Positions 1-8,167 of a stretch of 40,112 nt of DNA are shown one piece after another. The stretch comes from an uncultured Clostridia bacterium (GTDB lineage Bacteria > Bacillota > Clostridia > Christensenellales > Borkfalkiaceae). The notes below the pieces were generated by a model, which worked only from the letters and a program-made list of their open reading frames with translations, ran no database searches and was not told where the DNA came from. Every line of letters begins with the position of its first letter. Positions within the stretch are counted from its first letter, which is position 1. The stretch spans positions 1 to 40,112 of the forward strand of contig CAKQJE010000022.1 of NCBI GenBank assembly GCA_934247225.1. Reading direction: 5' to 3'. Made by a program: the position numbers and the translations under genes.

Positions 1-31
1 CCTGAATTTCAAGAACGGACGCGCCTCGTGT

Positions 32-106
32 TGGTGACCCCTACGGGAATCGAACCCATGTTACCGCCGTGAAAGGGCGATGTCTTAACCGCTTGACCAA
101 GGGGCC
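32..106 (-). tRNA. tRNA-Glu (anticodon TTC)
   Basis: The minus strand folds as a complete cloverleaf. The acceptor stem GGCCCCT pairs with AGGGGTC, the anticodon loop CTTTCAC sits on a CGCC/GGCG stem, and the T-loop reads TTCGATT. CCA is encoded at the 3' end (plus-strand TGG at 32-34). The anticodon TTC gives glutamate. It is the last of three tRNA genes transcribed leftwards from the promoter at 374-402. Confidence 0.96.
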
Positions 107-156
107 TTATTCTGTTGTATATCGCAATGCACTTTAAAAGAGCAGTTGTTATCATT

Positions 157-233
157 TGGTAGCGGCGGTCAGATTCGAACCAACGACCTGCCGGGTATGA
201 ACCGGCCGCTATAACCAACTAAGCTACGCCGCC
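157..233 (-). tRNA. tRNA-Met (anticodon CAT, elongator)
   Basis: Minus-strand cloverleaf with acceptor GGCGGCG pairing CGCCGCT plus encoded CCA. The anticodon stem GCCGG/CCGGC carries loop TTCATAC. The fully paired acceptor stem and the GGCGG start match elongator tRNA-Met rather than the initiator, which lies just upstream at 279-355. A CAT anticodon could also belong to a lysidine-modified tRNA-Ile2, but the body resembles elongator Met of other Bacillota. Confidence 0.9.
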
Positions 234-278
234 ATAAAAAATTCGTAAGCAAGCAAACGCGTCGCTTGCTTACTACAA

Positions 279-355
<77 letters not shown>

Positions 356-373
356 CCGTCAAATTGCTTGTTT

Positions 374-402
374 ATAATACTATATTCAAAAACAAATGTC
401 AA
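374..402 (-). promoter_or_regulatory. sigma-A promoter of the Glu-Met-fMet tRNA operon
   Basis: On the minus strand TTGACA (397-402) and TATTAT (374-379) are separated by 17 nt, about 20 bp upstream of the initiator tRNA. It is divergent from the tilS promoter at 457-485. Confidence 0.8.
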
Positions 403-456
403 GAGTTTTTTAGGGGTTTTTGAAAAAAATATTTTTTTTCTTTATCGCTTGTTTTC

Positions 457-485
457 TTGTTAAAAATCCGCGTTCTTGTTATAAT
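457..485 (+). promoter_or_regulatory. promoter of tilS-hpt
   Basis: TTGTTA (457-462), a 17-nt spacer and TATAAT (480-485). Transcription would start near 491-493, which places a possible GTG codon at 492 on the transcript's first bases and supports ATG 507 as the tilS start. Confidence 0.7.
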
Positions 486-506
486 TGATTAGTGGAGTTT
501 TACGGT

Positions 507-1847
507 ATGCTTAATACGGATTTAATGAAAAAAGGAGAAGTTATCGCGGTTGCGCTTTCGGGCGGGAAGGATTCGGTTTGTCTTCTCGATATGTTGCTGA
601 CCGAAAGGGAAAAGCTCGGGATAACCGTGAAAGCGGTGAATATCGATCACGGCATACGCGGCGAAACTTCCGCTCGGGACAGCGAGTTCGTTAAATCTCT
701 TTGCGTTAAGCTCGGCGTACCGCTTTTCTTTAAAAAAATCGATTGCGTTTCTTTTTCCGCCGAAAACGGATTTTCACCCGAGGAAGGGGCGCGTATTTTA
801 AGATACAGAGTTTTCGACGAGGCCGTAAAAAGCGGCTTTTGCGACAAAATCGCGACGGCGCACCACGCGAGCGACAGAGCGGAAACCGTGCTTTTCAATA
901 TACTAAGGGGCGCTTCGCCTCTCGGCGCGAGCGGAATCTCGGAGACTTCGCGCGGCGGAAAAATTATTCGCCCGATGCTTACCCTTTCAAGGCGCGAAAT
1001 CGACGATTATGCGGTAAGGCGCGGGCTTAGCTATGTTGTGGACGAAACCAACCTCGAAACGGAATACACCCGAAATTTTTTGCGGCTCGAAGTTCTGCCG
1101 TTAATCGAAAAGCGTTTCCCCGAGGCGGAGAAGAGTATTCTGCGTTTTGCCGACACTTTAAAAGCCGACGAAGAGTATCTGACCGAAACGGCGATGAAAT
1201 CCGTTACGGAGAAAAACGGCGAAATAAGTTTTCCGAGCGATCTGGCTTATCCGATTTTTTTAAGGGCTTCGTTTTACGCGATGAAAAAGCTCGGAATACA
1301 AAAAGATTACGAAAAAATTCACGGCGAAGCGGTCTATTCTTTGAAAAATTCCGAAAACGGCAAAAAAATAACGCTGCCGAAAAATATTTTTGCAGTTAAA
1401 GATTACGGCAAAATCACTTTTTATAAAACGTTCGAAAAAGAAAACGGCGGGCAGAAAACCGCTTTCGAGACGTCGTTTGCGCTCGGAGAATACGAGTTTG
1501 CGGGGAAAAAATACAAGTTCGAAATTGTTGGCAATGACAGTGTTAAAAGTGGCGATAATCGACTTATAGCCGACTTTTTAAAGATTCCGGGCAGTGCCGT
1601 TTTAAGAAACAGAAGATCGGGAGACGTCTTTTGTAAGTTCGGCGGAGGAACGAAAAAACTTAAAGATTATCTTATAGATAAAAAAGTTCCGTCGAGGGAG
1701 AGAGATAAGCTTTTGCTTCTTGCCGACGGGGCAAATGTGCTTATTATTTGCGGAATTGAAATTTCGGACGCGATAAAAGTAGACAAAACCACAAGAAATA
1801 TGTTACAATGTACATTATCTGATATATGTAAACGACACGATAACTAA
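507..1847 (+). CDS. tilS: tRNA(Ile)-lysidine synthase TilS
   Basis: TilS is an N-type ATP pyrophosphatase that converts cytidine-34 of tRNA-Ile(CAT) to lysidine, so that it decodes AUA instead of AUG. The PP-loop SGGKDS is visible about 19 residues from the start. It is followed by the NIDHGIRG and HHASDRAETVLFNILRG segments typical of the TilS catalytic core, and a C-terminal domain ending in RNRRSGD...KLKDYLIDKKVPSRERD. At 446 residues it has normal family length. I chose ATG 507 over GTG 492: a GGAG Shine-Dalgarno lies 9 nt before 507, while 492 has none and coincides with the predicted transcription start. It is followed 8 nt later by hpt, a widespread Bacillota pairing (tilS-hpt-ftsH), but ftsH is absent here. 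Confidence 0.96.
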   Translation: MLNTDLMKKGEVIAVALSGGKDSVCLLDMLLTEREKLGITVKAVNIDHGIRGETSARDSEFVKSLCVKLGVPLFFKKIDCVSFSAENGFSPEEGARILRYRVFDEAVKSGFCDKIATAHHASDRAETVLFNILRGASPLGASGISETSRGGKIIRPMLTLSRREIDDYAVRRGLSYVVDETNLETEYTRNFLRLEVLPLIEKRFPEAEKSILRFADTLKADEEYLTETAMKSVTEKNGEISFPSDLAYPIFLRASFYAMKKLGIQKDYEKIHGEAVYSLKNSENGKKITLPKNIFAVKDYGKITFYKTFEKENGGQKTAFETSFALGEYEFAGKKYKFEIVGNDSVKSGDNRLIADFLKIPGSAVLRNRRSGDVFCKFGGGTKKLKDYLIDKKVPSRERDKLLLLADGANVLIICGIEISDAIKVDKTTRNMLQCTLSDICKRHDN

Positions 1848-1855
1848 GGAGAGCT

Positions 1856-2398
1856 ATGTTAAACGAAGTATTGGAAAAAACTCTTATTTCCGAAGCGGAA
1901 ATAAAGGCGAGAGTAAGCGAACTTGCGAAGCAGATCGAAAAAGACTATGAAGGTAAAGCGCCCACGGTGATAGGCGTTTTAAAGGGAAGCATAATGTTTT
2001 ACACCGACCTTGTAAGACAGATTAACCTTCCGCTTACGGTCGATTTTATGTCCATTTCGAGCTACGGCGCGGGCGTTAATTCTTCGGGCGAGGTAAAAAT
2101 TATCAAGGATATCGACGGGAAAATAGGCGGAAAAGACGTAATAATCGTCGAGGATATTATCGATAGCGGATATTCTATGAATTGCCTTTTAAAACTTTTC
2201 GCGACCCGTTCACCGAAATCCGTGAAGGTTTGCGCGCTTTTGGATAAACCGTCGAGAAGAGAAATACCCGTTCCGATCGATTACACGGGATTCCAGGTCG
2301 CAAACGAGTTCGTCGTGGGTTACGGTCTCGATTATGCGGGACTTTACAGAAACATTCCTTTTATCGGCGTGCTTAAAAAGGAAGTATACGAGAAATAA
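1856..2398 (+). CDS. hpt: hypoxanthine(-guanine) phosphoribosyltransferase
   Basis: A 180-residue type I phosphoribosyltransferase that salvages hypoxanthine and guanine to IMP and GMP using PRPP. The PRPP-binding loop VIIVEDIIDSGYSM, the GVLKGSIMFYTDL segment and the C-terminal VGYGLDYAGLYRN motif are all present. A strong AAGGAG site precedes the ATG, only 8 nt after the tilS stop, so the two genes are co-transcribed. A strong intrinsic terminator follows directly (2421-2470), ending the operon without ftsH. Confidence 0.97.
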   Translation: MLNEVLEKTLISEAEIKARVSELAKQIEKDYEGKAPTVIGVLKGSIMFYTDLVRQINLPLTVDFMSISSYGAGVNSSGEVKIIKDIDGKIGGKDVIIVEDIIDSGYSMNCLLKLFATRSPKSVKVCALLDKPSRREIPVPIDYTGFQVANEFVVGYGLDYAGLYRNIPFIGVLKKEVYEK

Positions 2399-2420
2399 TT
2401 TTAATATTCGGCATAATTTT

Positions 2421-2470
2421 GCCCGTTTTACGGATAAGACGAAAAATCTTATCCGCAAAACGGGCTTTTT
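2421..2470 (+). terminator. intrinsic terminator of tilS-hpt
   Basis: Long hairpin: GCCCGTTTTACGGATAAGA (2421-2439) pairs with TCTTATCCGCAAAACGGGC, with one mismatched position, followed by a T run. It lies 22 bp after the hpt stop. Confidence 0.92.
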
Positions 2471-2498
2471 GTTGCGTATTGCGGGCGCGGGTTAAAAA

Positions 2499-2675
2499 TC
2501 AAGTGTTGAAAATATTATTTGCGTCGCTGTTGTTGTTTCTGTTTCCGTCGTAATCGCGGCAGCTGTTTACGGTTGTCGAAAGAAGTGCGAGAAGGAGCAG
2601 AACTTGCGTAAGATTTATATATTCCTCGGCGTACAGTAAGTAAAGCAAACCTAAAAGAACAATGTTGGAATTCAT
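2499..2675 (-). CDS. small membrane peptide, 58 residues, unknown function
   Basis: A short minus-strand frame preceded by a near-perfect Shine-Dalgarno (GGAGG, 5 nt before ATG). The peptide begins MNSNIVLLGLLYLLYAEEYI, continues with a hydrophobic LTQVLLLLALLSTT stretch and ends in a polar, Asn-rich tail (CRDYDGNRNNNSDANN). It therefore resembles the small hydrophobic, sporulation-type or membrane-associated peptides common in Clostridia. A TATAAT-like box lies upstream on the minus strand (about 2706-2711), but I see no good -35. It is convergent with hpt and divergent from the ArsR gene. I do not recognise a family. The ribosome site and composition make it likely to be real. Confidence 0.6.
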   Translation of the reverse strand: MNSNIVLLGLLYLLYAEEYINLTQVLLLLALLSTTVNSCRDYDGNRNNNSDANNIFNT

Positions 2676-2743
2676 AATACCTCCGATATAACAAAATTCT
2701 CTTTTATTATACGTTATGCGACAAAAATCGATTATATGTTTTA

Positions 2744-2773
2744 TTGACAGCCTTTTAAAGTAAATAGTATAAT
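2744..2773 (+). promoter_or_regulatory. sigma-A promoter of the ArsR-family gene
   Basis: TTGACA (2744-2749), an 18-nt spacer and TATAAT (2768-2773), about 70 bp upstream of the ArsR start. Confidence 0.8.
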
Positions 2774-2845
2774 TAAAGAAAAAAATATTGGGCGAAATTT
2801 TCTTGTTTTTTGCTCGGTAAATCCGACTTTGAGAGGAGAATGGTT

Positions 2846-3187
2846 ATGGGCGCGGCGACGTTGATGATAGACAAAAAGACTTTCGATATGATAGGCGATT
2901 ATCTCCCGGGTGGAGAAGTTCTGGACGATCTCGTCGACTTTTTTTCGCTTTTTTCGGATAAAACGAGACTGAAAATTCTGTGCGCGCTTTCCGTTTCCGA
3001 AATGTGCGTCACCGATCTCGCGCTCACGATAGGCGTAAATCAGACCACTCTTTCGCACCAACTTCGGATAATGCGTTCCGTCGGGGCGGTAAACGTCCGA
3101 AGGGAAGGGAAAATTATTTATTACGGAATAAGAAACGACGTGATAAACGATATAATTTTTAAAGGAATGGATTTTTTAGCGGGGTAA
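2846..3187 (+). CDS. ArsR/SmtB-family transcriptional regulator
   Basis: A 113-residue winged-helix regulator. The SDKTRLKILCALSVSEMCVTDLALTIG segment followed by NQTTLSHQLRIMRSVGAV and the wing RREGKIIYYGI is characteristic of the ArsR family. These dimeric repressors usually leave DNA when they bind metal or another effector. The alpha-3 position where ArsR proteins carry ELCVCDL reads EMCVTDL, so only one of the two cysteines is kept and a classical arsenic site is unlikely. ATG 2846 was chosen because the GAGAGGAG ribosome site sits 7-8 nt upstream; ATG 2840 is too close to it. No metal transporter is adjacent, so its target is unclear. Confidence 0.9.
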   Translation: MGAATLMIDKKTFDMIGDYLPGGEVLDDLVDFFSLFSDKTRLKILCALSVSEMCVTDLALTIGVNQTTLSHQLRIMRSVGAVNVRREGKIIYYGIRNDVINDIIFKGMDFLAG

Positions 3188-3244
3188 TTTTGTTGTTTTT
3201 ATGCCGCGATTGTATTCAAAATCTTAATACGTAATTTACAAAAC

Positions 3245-3276
3245 GAGCCGCCCGAGGCTAACGCCTCGGGCGGCTC
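3245..3276 (-). terminator. bidirectional terminator between the ArsR gene and leuS
   Basis: Perfect 14-bp stem GAGCCGCCCGAGGC / GCCTCGGGCGGCTC with loop TAAC. The minus strand continues into GTTTTGT, so it serves leuS. The convergent ArsR gene ends 58 bp to the left and probably uses it as well. Confidence 0.85.
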
Positions 3277-3306
3277 ATAATATATTATAAACTGTCTGAA
3301 TTGAAA

Positions 3307-5742
3307 TCAGCCTTTGACTATAAAGTTTACAAGTCTGCCTTTAACCACTACGGCTTTAACTATTTCTTTTCCGCTTACCATTTTCGCGATGGTCTCGTTC
3401 GCAAGCGCGATCGCTTTGATTTCGTCTTCGGTGGCGTCTTTGGAAACGTTGATTTTGGCTTTAACTTTGCTGTTTAACTGAACGGCAAGTTCGATCTCGT
3501 CCTTAACGAGCGCGTTTTCGTCGCAAACGGGGTAGTTTTCGGTAAATACCGAGTGCTTGTTGCCCCTCTCCGACCAAAGCTCTTCCGCGAAATGCGGCGC
3601 GCAGGGAGCGAGAAGGAGAATAAGCGTGTCGGTAACTTTTCTCAGAAGTCCTTCGTTTCTGCCTTCGATACCGTCGTATTTATATATCGCGGTGACGAAC
3701 TCCATAAGTCTGGCGATGGCGGTGTTGAAGGAGAAATTGTTCATATCTCTGTCTACGTTCTTAATGCAATACGCCTCGGCGTAAAGGAGTTCTTTTTCGT
3801 CCTTTCCGAGCGAAATATTGCCGTTAATCGGCTTATAGCCGCTTGTTTTAACGATGATTCTTTCTGCTCTTTCGACAAATTTCGCCAAGGATTTGATTCC
3901 GTTGTCGTCCCACGGACCGCCTGCGGTGTAATCGAATCCGAACATAAGATACATTCTGAAAACGTCGGAACCGTAGGTGTCGATATAGGAGTCGGGGGAG
4001 ATTACGTTGCCTCTCGACTTACTCATTCTCATTCCGTCGGGGCCTAAAATTATACCCTGGTGAGTAAGAGATTTAAACGGTTCGTCGAAATCGAGATATC
4101 CCATATCTCTCAAAGCTTTTGTGATGAAACGCGCGTACAAAAGGTGCATGCAGGCGTGTTCCGGACCGCCGACGTATTTGTCGACGGGAAGCATCTTGTT
4201 GATGATCTCGGGGTTAAATGGCATATCGGCGTTTTTGCTGTCCGGGTATCTTAAATAATACCAGCTCGAACAAACGAACGTGTCGAGCGTGTCGGGATCG
4301 CGCAAAGCCTTGCCGCCGCATTTGGGGCAGGTCGTGTTCATGAACGACTCGCATTTCGCAAGCGGGGATTTACCGTCCGGTCTGAATTCCACGTTTTTCG
4401 GCAGAAGAACGGGAAGATCTTTATAAGGGACGGGAACGGCGCCGCATTTTTCGCAGTGAATAACGGGAATAGGCGCGCCCCAATATCTCTGGCGGGAAAC
4501 AAGCCAATCGCGAAGCCTGTAATTGACTTTATGCTGACCTTTCGATTCGGAGAAAAGTCTGTTTAAAATAGCTTTTCTGCCTTCTTCGGAAGTGAGTCCG
4601 TCATACTCCGCGCTGTTTACCAGAACGCCGTCTTCGGTGTAGGGAAGAATTGTTTCGCCGTGCGGGTTATGAATAACCACGTTTACGGGGAGATTATATT
4701 TCTGAGCAAAGAGGAAATCTCTCGCGTCGTGAGCGGGAACGCCCATAACCGCGCCCGTTCCGTAAGAATACAGAACGTAATCCGCCGCGTAAATCGGAAC
4801 TTTGCCGCCCGTAACGGGATTTACGGCATACGCGCCGATAAATACGCCCGTCTTTTCGCGCGATGTGGAAAGACGTTCGATTTCGTCCGTTTTGGAAGTC
4901 TCTTCGATGTAATGCAGAACGTCGGCTTCTCTGTCCTTTGTCATCAGCTTTTTAACGAGCGGATGTTCGGGAGCGAGAACTACGTACGAAACGCCGAAAA
5001 GCGTGTCCGCGCGGGTGGTGAAGACCTTGAATTCGTCGCCGCTTTCGGTTTTGAAAACGATTTCGCCGCCCGTGGATTTACCTATCCAATTCTTTTGCAT
5101 GGCTTTGGTCTTTTCGGGCCAATCGAGTTCGTCGAGCTTATCTAAAAGTTCTTCGGCGTATTTGGTTATGCGGAAAAACCACTGCGTGAGGTCTCGTTTG
5201 ACGACCTGCGTTCCGCATCTTTCGCAGTGTCCGTCCGTAACCTGCTCGTTCGCAAGCACGGTGTTGCAGCTCGGACACCAATTGACGGGAGCTTCCTTTC
5301 TGTAAGCGAGTCCGTTCTCGTAAAGTTTAAGGAAAAGCCATTGCGTCCATTTGTAATAGTCGGGCATACAGGTTTTGATTTCTGCCGACCAATCGAACAT
5401 CGCGCCCATTTTTTTGAGCTGACCTTCCATCGTCGCGATATTTTCAAGCGTCGATTCCTCGGGGTGAACGCCCGTTTTGATTGCGTAGTTTTCGGCGGGA
5501 AGACCGAACGCGTCGAATCCCATCGGCTCGAAAACTTCGTAGCCTTTCATTTTTTTGTATCTCGCGAAGCTGTCCGTAAGTCCGTAGTTATACCAATGTC
5601 CGAGATGCAGTTTGGAAGCGGAAGGGTAAGAAAACATTTCGAGACAGTAATATTTCTTGTCGATGTTTTTCTTATTGAAATTATAAAGCTTTTCTTTTTC
5701 CCATTTCTGTTGCCATTTTGCTTCAACGGCTTTCATATCCAT
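3307..5742 (-). CDS. leuS: leucyl-tRNA synthetase
   Basis: Class I aminoacyl-tRNA synthetase charging tRNA-Leu, 811 residues, typical of the bacterial enzyme. Visible signatures are HLGH at residues 46-49, zinc-type CxxC pairs (CPSCN..CERC and CEKC..CPKC), the LDTFVCSSWYYLRY segment, the CP1 editing domain between about residues 220 and 400 with the TTRADTLFG motif, and MSKSRGNV near residue 573. The C-terminal anticodon-binding domain is complete, ending VVVKGRLVNFIVKG. The ATG is preceded by AAAGGAGGAG at good spacing. A TATAAT box lies on the minus strand about 45 bp upstream of the start (near 5790), but no T-box leader can be recognised in the short upstream region. It is monocistronic. 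Confidence 0.98.
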   Translation of the reverse strand: MDMKAVEAKWQQKWEKEKLYNFNKKNIDKKYYCLEMFSYPSASKLHLGHWYNYGLTDSFARYKKMKGYEVFEPMGFDAFGLPAENYAIKTGVHPEESTLENIATMEGQLKKMGAMFDWSAEIKTCMPDYYKWTQWLFLKLYENGLAYRKEAPVNWCPSCNTVLANEQVTDGHCERCGTQVVKRDLTQWFFRITKYAEELLDKLDELDWPEKTKAMQKNWIGKSTGGEIVFKTESGDEFKVFTTRADTLFGVSYVVLAPEHPLVKKLMTKDREADVLHYIEETSKTDEIERLSTSREKTGVFIGAYAVNPVTGGKVPIYAADYVLYSYGTGAVMGVPAHDARDFLFAQKYNLPVNVVIHNPHGETILPYTEDGVLVNSAEYDGLTSEEGRKAILNRLFSESKGQHKVNYRLRDWLVSRQRYWGAPIPVIHCEKCGAVPVPYKDLPVLLPKNVEFRPDGKSPLAKCESFMNTTCPKCGGKALRDPDTLDTFVCSSWYYLRYPDSKNADMPFNPEIINKMLPVDKYVGGPEHACMHLLYARFITKALRDMGYLDFDEPFKSLTHQGIILGPDGMRMSKSRGNVISPDSYIDTYGSDVFRMYLMFGFDYTAGGPWDDNGIKSLAKFVERAERIIVKTSGYKPINGNISLGKDEKELLYAEAYCIKNVDRDMNNFSFNTAIARLMEFVTAIYKYDGIEGRNEGLLRKVTDTLILLLAPCAPHFAEELWSERGNKHSVFTENYPVCDENALVKDEIELAVQLNSKVKAKINVSKDATEDEIKAIALANETIAKMVSGKEIVKAVVVKGRLVNFIVKG

Positions 5743-5882
5743 AAAAAAGCTCCTCCTTTACGTTGTTCAGAATCAATATAGTGGTTATTATATCACAAAT
5801 CGAAAAGTTTTTCTACTTTTTTAACGGTGTTTGAATACTATAAAATATATTTTTTATAAACTTTAAAAACGGGCTTTAAACA

Positions 5883-5912
5883 TATGACTTTTTTTTCGCG
5901 ATGTGGTATTAT
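5883..5912 (+). promoter_or_regulatory. possible promoter of the yitT-family gene
   Basis: TATGAC (5883-5888), an 18-nt spacer and TATTAT (5907-5912), about 85 bp before the start codon. The -35 is weak. Confidence 0.4.
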
Positions 5913-5994
5913 TAGCCGTGGCAGAAAAGGCTTGCCGAAATTTGATTAAAGCTTGTTCTTTTTTGCCCTGCGTTAAATAAACAAAAGGTGAAAT

Positions 5995-7146
5995 ATGTTA
6001 GACAATAAAGAAGAGCGTAAACCGTCGGGAAATGAGACGAAAAACGCGGCGGAGAGCGCGACGGAGAAAATCGTCAACGATACGGAAAACGTGAAACAAA
6101 ATCCGAAGGATGGCGTGGCGGAAGGCGCGTATACGTTTTTCCCCGAAAAGGAAATAGTTAAATATTCTGTCGCGAAAGACGATTGGGTCGTTCCCGAAGA
6201 CAAAAGAAAAAAGACGCTTTCGTCGATACTTTTCGTATTTTTGGCGGCGGCGTTTTACGCGGTCGGGTTCCATTATTTCGTAGACCCGTGCAATTTCGCG
6301 CCCGGCGGAATCGGCGGCGTGGTGGCGATGGTTAAGTATCTGGTGTACGGAGCGGCTGCGGACGGAAAAAGCGGCGTCGATTACAGCTCGCTTCTTTTCG
6401 TATTGTGTAATATTCCGCTGCTTATTCCCGCATATAAGATATTGTCAAAAGAATTCGTGGTAAAAACGGCTGCGGTTGCGGTGATAATGGCGATCATAAT
6501 GTTTGCGCTCGATAACTATATCGACCCGAACGGGTATTTTTCGATCAAATACGCAAGCGAACTTGCGGGCAACGAAAAAATCGAAATGGGGACGCGACTT
6601 TTATCCGCGTTTGTCGGCGGAGCCGTTTGCGGCTTGTCGCTTGCGTGCGCGCTTAAAACCAATGCGTCCACGGGCGGTGCGGATATCGTGGGAGCGATGA
6701 TACAGAAGAAAAATCCGCATAAAAGCGTTGCTTCGATGATATTTGCGGTGAACGGCGTGATTTTCGCGGTGTCGTTCTTCGTTTACGGAAACGACACGCT
6801 TCCCGTTTTTCTTTCATTGATTTATACTTACACGACGACCAAAACGTGCGATTATATAATGTACGGAACAAAGAACGCGCTTAAATTCGAGGTTATCACC
6901 GAACACGCGGAAGAGATTTCCAAGGACATAATCGAAAAGCTCGGTCACGGCGTTACGGTCACCCCCGCGGAGGGAATGTTCGAACATAAAAACAAAGTTC
7001 TTCTTATCTGCGTTATAAAACCCCGCCAGACGGTTCAGTTCCAGGAAATAATCAACCGTTATCCCGAAACGTTCGCATACGTCGGAACGGTAAGCGAAGT
7101 AATCGGTAAATTCAATTCCGAAGGCAGAAAGGAAAAGAAGAAATAA
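5995..7146 (+). CDS. YitT-family integral membrane protein (DUF2179 C-terminus)
   Basis: The 383-residue protein has a hydrophilic N-terminal extension of about 72 residues rich in Lys, Glu and Asn, then five or six membrane segments starting at TLSSILFVFLAAAFYAVGF. The DPCNFAPGGIGGV motif is the PGG signature of the YitT/YpjC family, and the KTNASTGGADIVG segment is also diagnostic. The cytosolic C-terminus (EVITEHAEEISKDIIEKLGHGVTVTPAEGMF...) matches the DUF2179 domain. The transported substrate or function of the family is unknown. Family members are usually about 280-300 residues, so the charged N-terminal extension is unusual. A GGTG site precedes the ATG. The gene is monocistronic with a strong terminator at 7256-7300. 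Confidence 0.9.
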   Translation: MLDNKEERKPSGNETKNAAESATEKIVNDTENVKQNPKDGVAEGAYTFFPEKEIVKYSVAKDDWVVPEDKRKKTLSSILFVFLAAAFYAVGFHYFVDPCNFAPGGIGGVVAMVKYLVYGAAADGKSGVDYSSLLFVLCNIPLLIPAYKILSKEFVVKTAAVAVIMAIIMFALDNYIDPNGYFSIKYASELAGNEKIEMGTRLLSAFVGGAVCGLSLACALKTNASTGGADIVGAMIQKKNPHKSVASMIFAVNGVIFAVSFFVYGNDTLPVFLSLIYTYTTTKTCDYIMYGTKNALKFEVITEHAEEISKDIIEKLGHGVTVTPAEGMFEHKNKVLLICVIKPRQTVQFQEIINRYPETFAYVGTVSEVIGKFNSEGRKEKKK

Positions 7147-7201
7147 AGAACCGATTTCGGAAAATATCTAATTTTTTACGGGATTTAAATCCGATAAGGC
7201 T

Positions 7202-7223
7202 GGCGAACGAAGTTCGCCCCTAC
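7202..7223. repeat. dispersed GTAGGGGCGA-type hairpin repeat
   Basis: Palindrome GGCGAAC-GAA-GTTCGCC followed by CCTAC; on the minus strand it reads GTAGGGGCGAAC.... A relative with the same frame (GTAGAGGCGAGC...GCTCGCC) lies at 23644-23664. Such short intergenic repeats are common in Bacillota genomes and have no assigned function. Confidence 0.6.
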
Positions 7224-7255
7224 GAGAAATCGGATAATAATTTTAATAATAAAGT

Positions 7256-7300
7256 CTCCCGCGGCGAAGCGATTTTGCTTCGCCGCGGGAGGCTTGTTTT
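7256..7300 (+). terminator. intrinsic terminator after the yitT-family gene
   Basis: Perfect 15-bp stem CTCCCGCGGCGAAGC / GCTTCGCCGCGGGAG with a 6-nt loop, followed by GCTTGTTTT. Confidence 0.9.
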
Positions 7301-7307
7301 ATGTCGT

Positions 7308-7321
7308 TAATCGACTTATAG
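7308..7321. repeat. dispersed 14-mer TAATCGACTTATAG, copy 2 of 4
   Basis: The exact word TAATCGACTTATAG also occurs at 1556-1569 (inside tilS), 10338-10351 and 23695-23708. The last two share further similarity downstream (GGGTTTTT, then a TTTA..TCGA block). The rest of 7322-7500 is AT-rich without a recognisable gene. Confidence 0.6.
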
Positions 7322-7500
7322 GCACGCTTTTGCGTTTTGATCAATAAGTATATTTAAATAAAAACCGTCAGGGTTACAAACGAAAAATCGAAAAAACAAG
7401 TATAAAAAATAAATATCGGTCGAAAATAATATCGGCAACCCCGAATATTACATACAATATAGTAGGGGGACGCTCGAAGAGCCGCCGAAAATTATCGGGA

Positions 7501-7545
7501 AAAACGAAACCCGTTCGGGAATGAAAAAAACGAAACCCGTTCGGG
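7501..7545 (+). repeat. 19-bp direct repeat upstream of mazF
   Basis: AAAACGAAACCCGTTCGGG occurs at 7501-7519 and again at 7527-7545, exactly 26 bp apart, ending 47 bp before the mazF start. Each contains the partial palindrome CCCGTTCGGG. It could be a pair of operator half-sites or simple duplicated spacer. No antitoxin frame lies between the upstream terminator and mazF. Confidence 0.6.
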
Positions 7546-7592
7546 GAAACGGAAAACCGATTTTAAAACGCGCGGCAAAGTGAGGATCGATT

Positions 7593-7946
7593 ATGATAAA
7601 GAGAGGCGAACTGTATTACGCCGATCTCAGTCCCGTTGTCGGGAGCGAGCAAGGCGGCGTAAGACCCGTACTCGTGGTTCAGAACGACGTGGGGAACAAA
7701 TACAGCCCCACGGTTATAGCGGCGGCGGTAACGAGTAAGCTTACCAAAGCAAAACTTCCTACGCATATCGAACTCGACGCTTCCCTTTACGGACTGAGCA
7801 AAAATTCCGTCGTTCTGCTCGAACAGATTCGGACTTTGGATAAAAGAAGATTAAAAGAGCGGATAGGCGAATTACCGTCGGGTACTATGCAGAAAGTGAA
7901 CGGCGCGCTCCTGGTAAGTCTCGGTTTCGCCGAGAAATCCGTGTAA
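7593..7946 (+). CDS. mazF: MazF/PemK-family endoribonuclease toxin (EndoA type)
   Basis: A 117-residue member of the MazF/EndoA family, sequence-specific mRNA interferases. It begins MIKRGELYYADLSPVVGSEQ, followed by GGVRPVLVVQND and SPTVIAAAVTSK. This is the canonical core, including the Arg of GGVRP and the Thr/Ser of the AAVTS strand used in RNA cleavage. TRP-like C-terminal elements (VVLLEQIRTLDKRRL) are intact. GTGAGGA precedes the ATG. In most Bacillota mazF follows a small ribbon-helix-helix antitoxin gene (ndoAI); I find none upstream or downstream, so this copy is an orphan. A strong terminator follows at 8029-8065. Confidence 0.95.
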   Translation: MIKRGELYYADLSPVVGSEQGGVRPVLVVQNDVGNKYSPTVIAAAVTSKLTKAKLPTHIELDASLYGLSKNSVVLLEQIRTLDKRRLKERIGELPSGTMQKVNGALLVSLGFAEKSV

Positions 7947-8028
7947 CCGAGCGGGGTATCGCCGCAAAGGTTCACAGATTTTAAAGGCGCAAAATTTCCG
8001 TGGCGGGATTTTGCGTTACGCTTTATGC

Positions 8029-8065
8029 CGCGCGGAAGGTTTAAAAAAAGCCTTCCGCGCGTTTT
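8029..8065 (+). terminator. intrinsic terminator after mazF
   Basis: Stem CGCGCGGAAGG (8029-8039) / CCTTCCGCGCG (8051-8061), loop of A-rich sequence, then TTTT. Confidence 0.88.
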
Positions 8066-8101
8066 CATATTTACCGTATTATATTAAGAACGGAAAAATA
8101 C

Positions 8102-8130
8102 TTTACAAAATTATCCGAAAATGATAAAAT
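8102..8130 (+). promoter_or_regulatory. promoter of nadE
   Basis: TTTACA (8102-8107), a 17-nt spacer and TAAAAT (8125-8130). An ATG at 8129 would overlap the -10 box, which supports the start at 8168. Confidence 0.7.
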
Positions 8131-8167
8131 GACTTTATTAAATATTTTTATACTAACGAGGAAGGGT

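Noticed and set aside
492..506. GTG 492 as the tilS start
   Set aside because: No ribosome site upstream, and it overlaps the predicted transcription start; ATG 507 has GGAG at 9 nt.
5743..5880. T-box leader of leuS
   Set aside because: The region before leuS is too short and lacks a T-box sequence or specifier stem.
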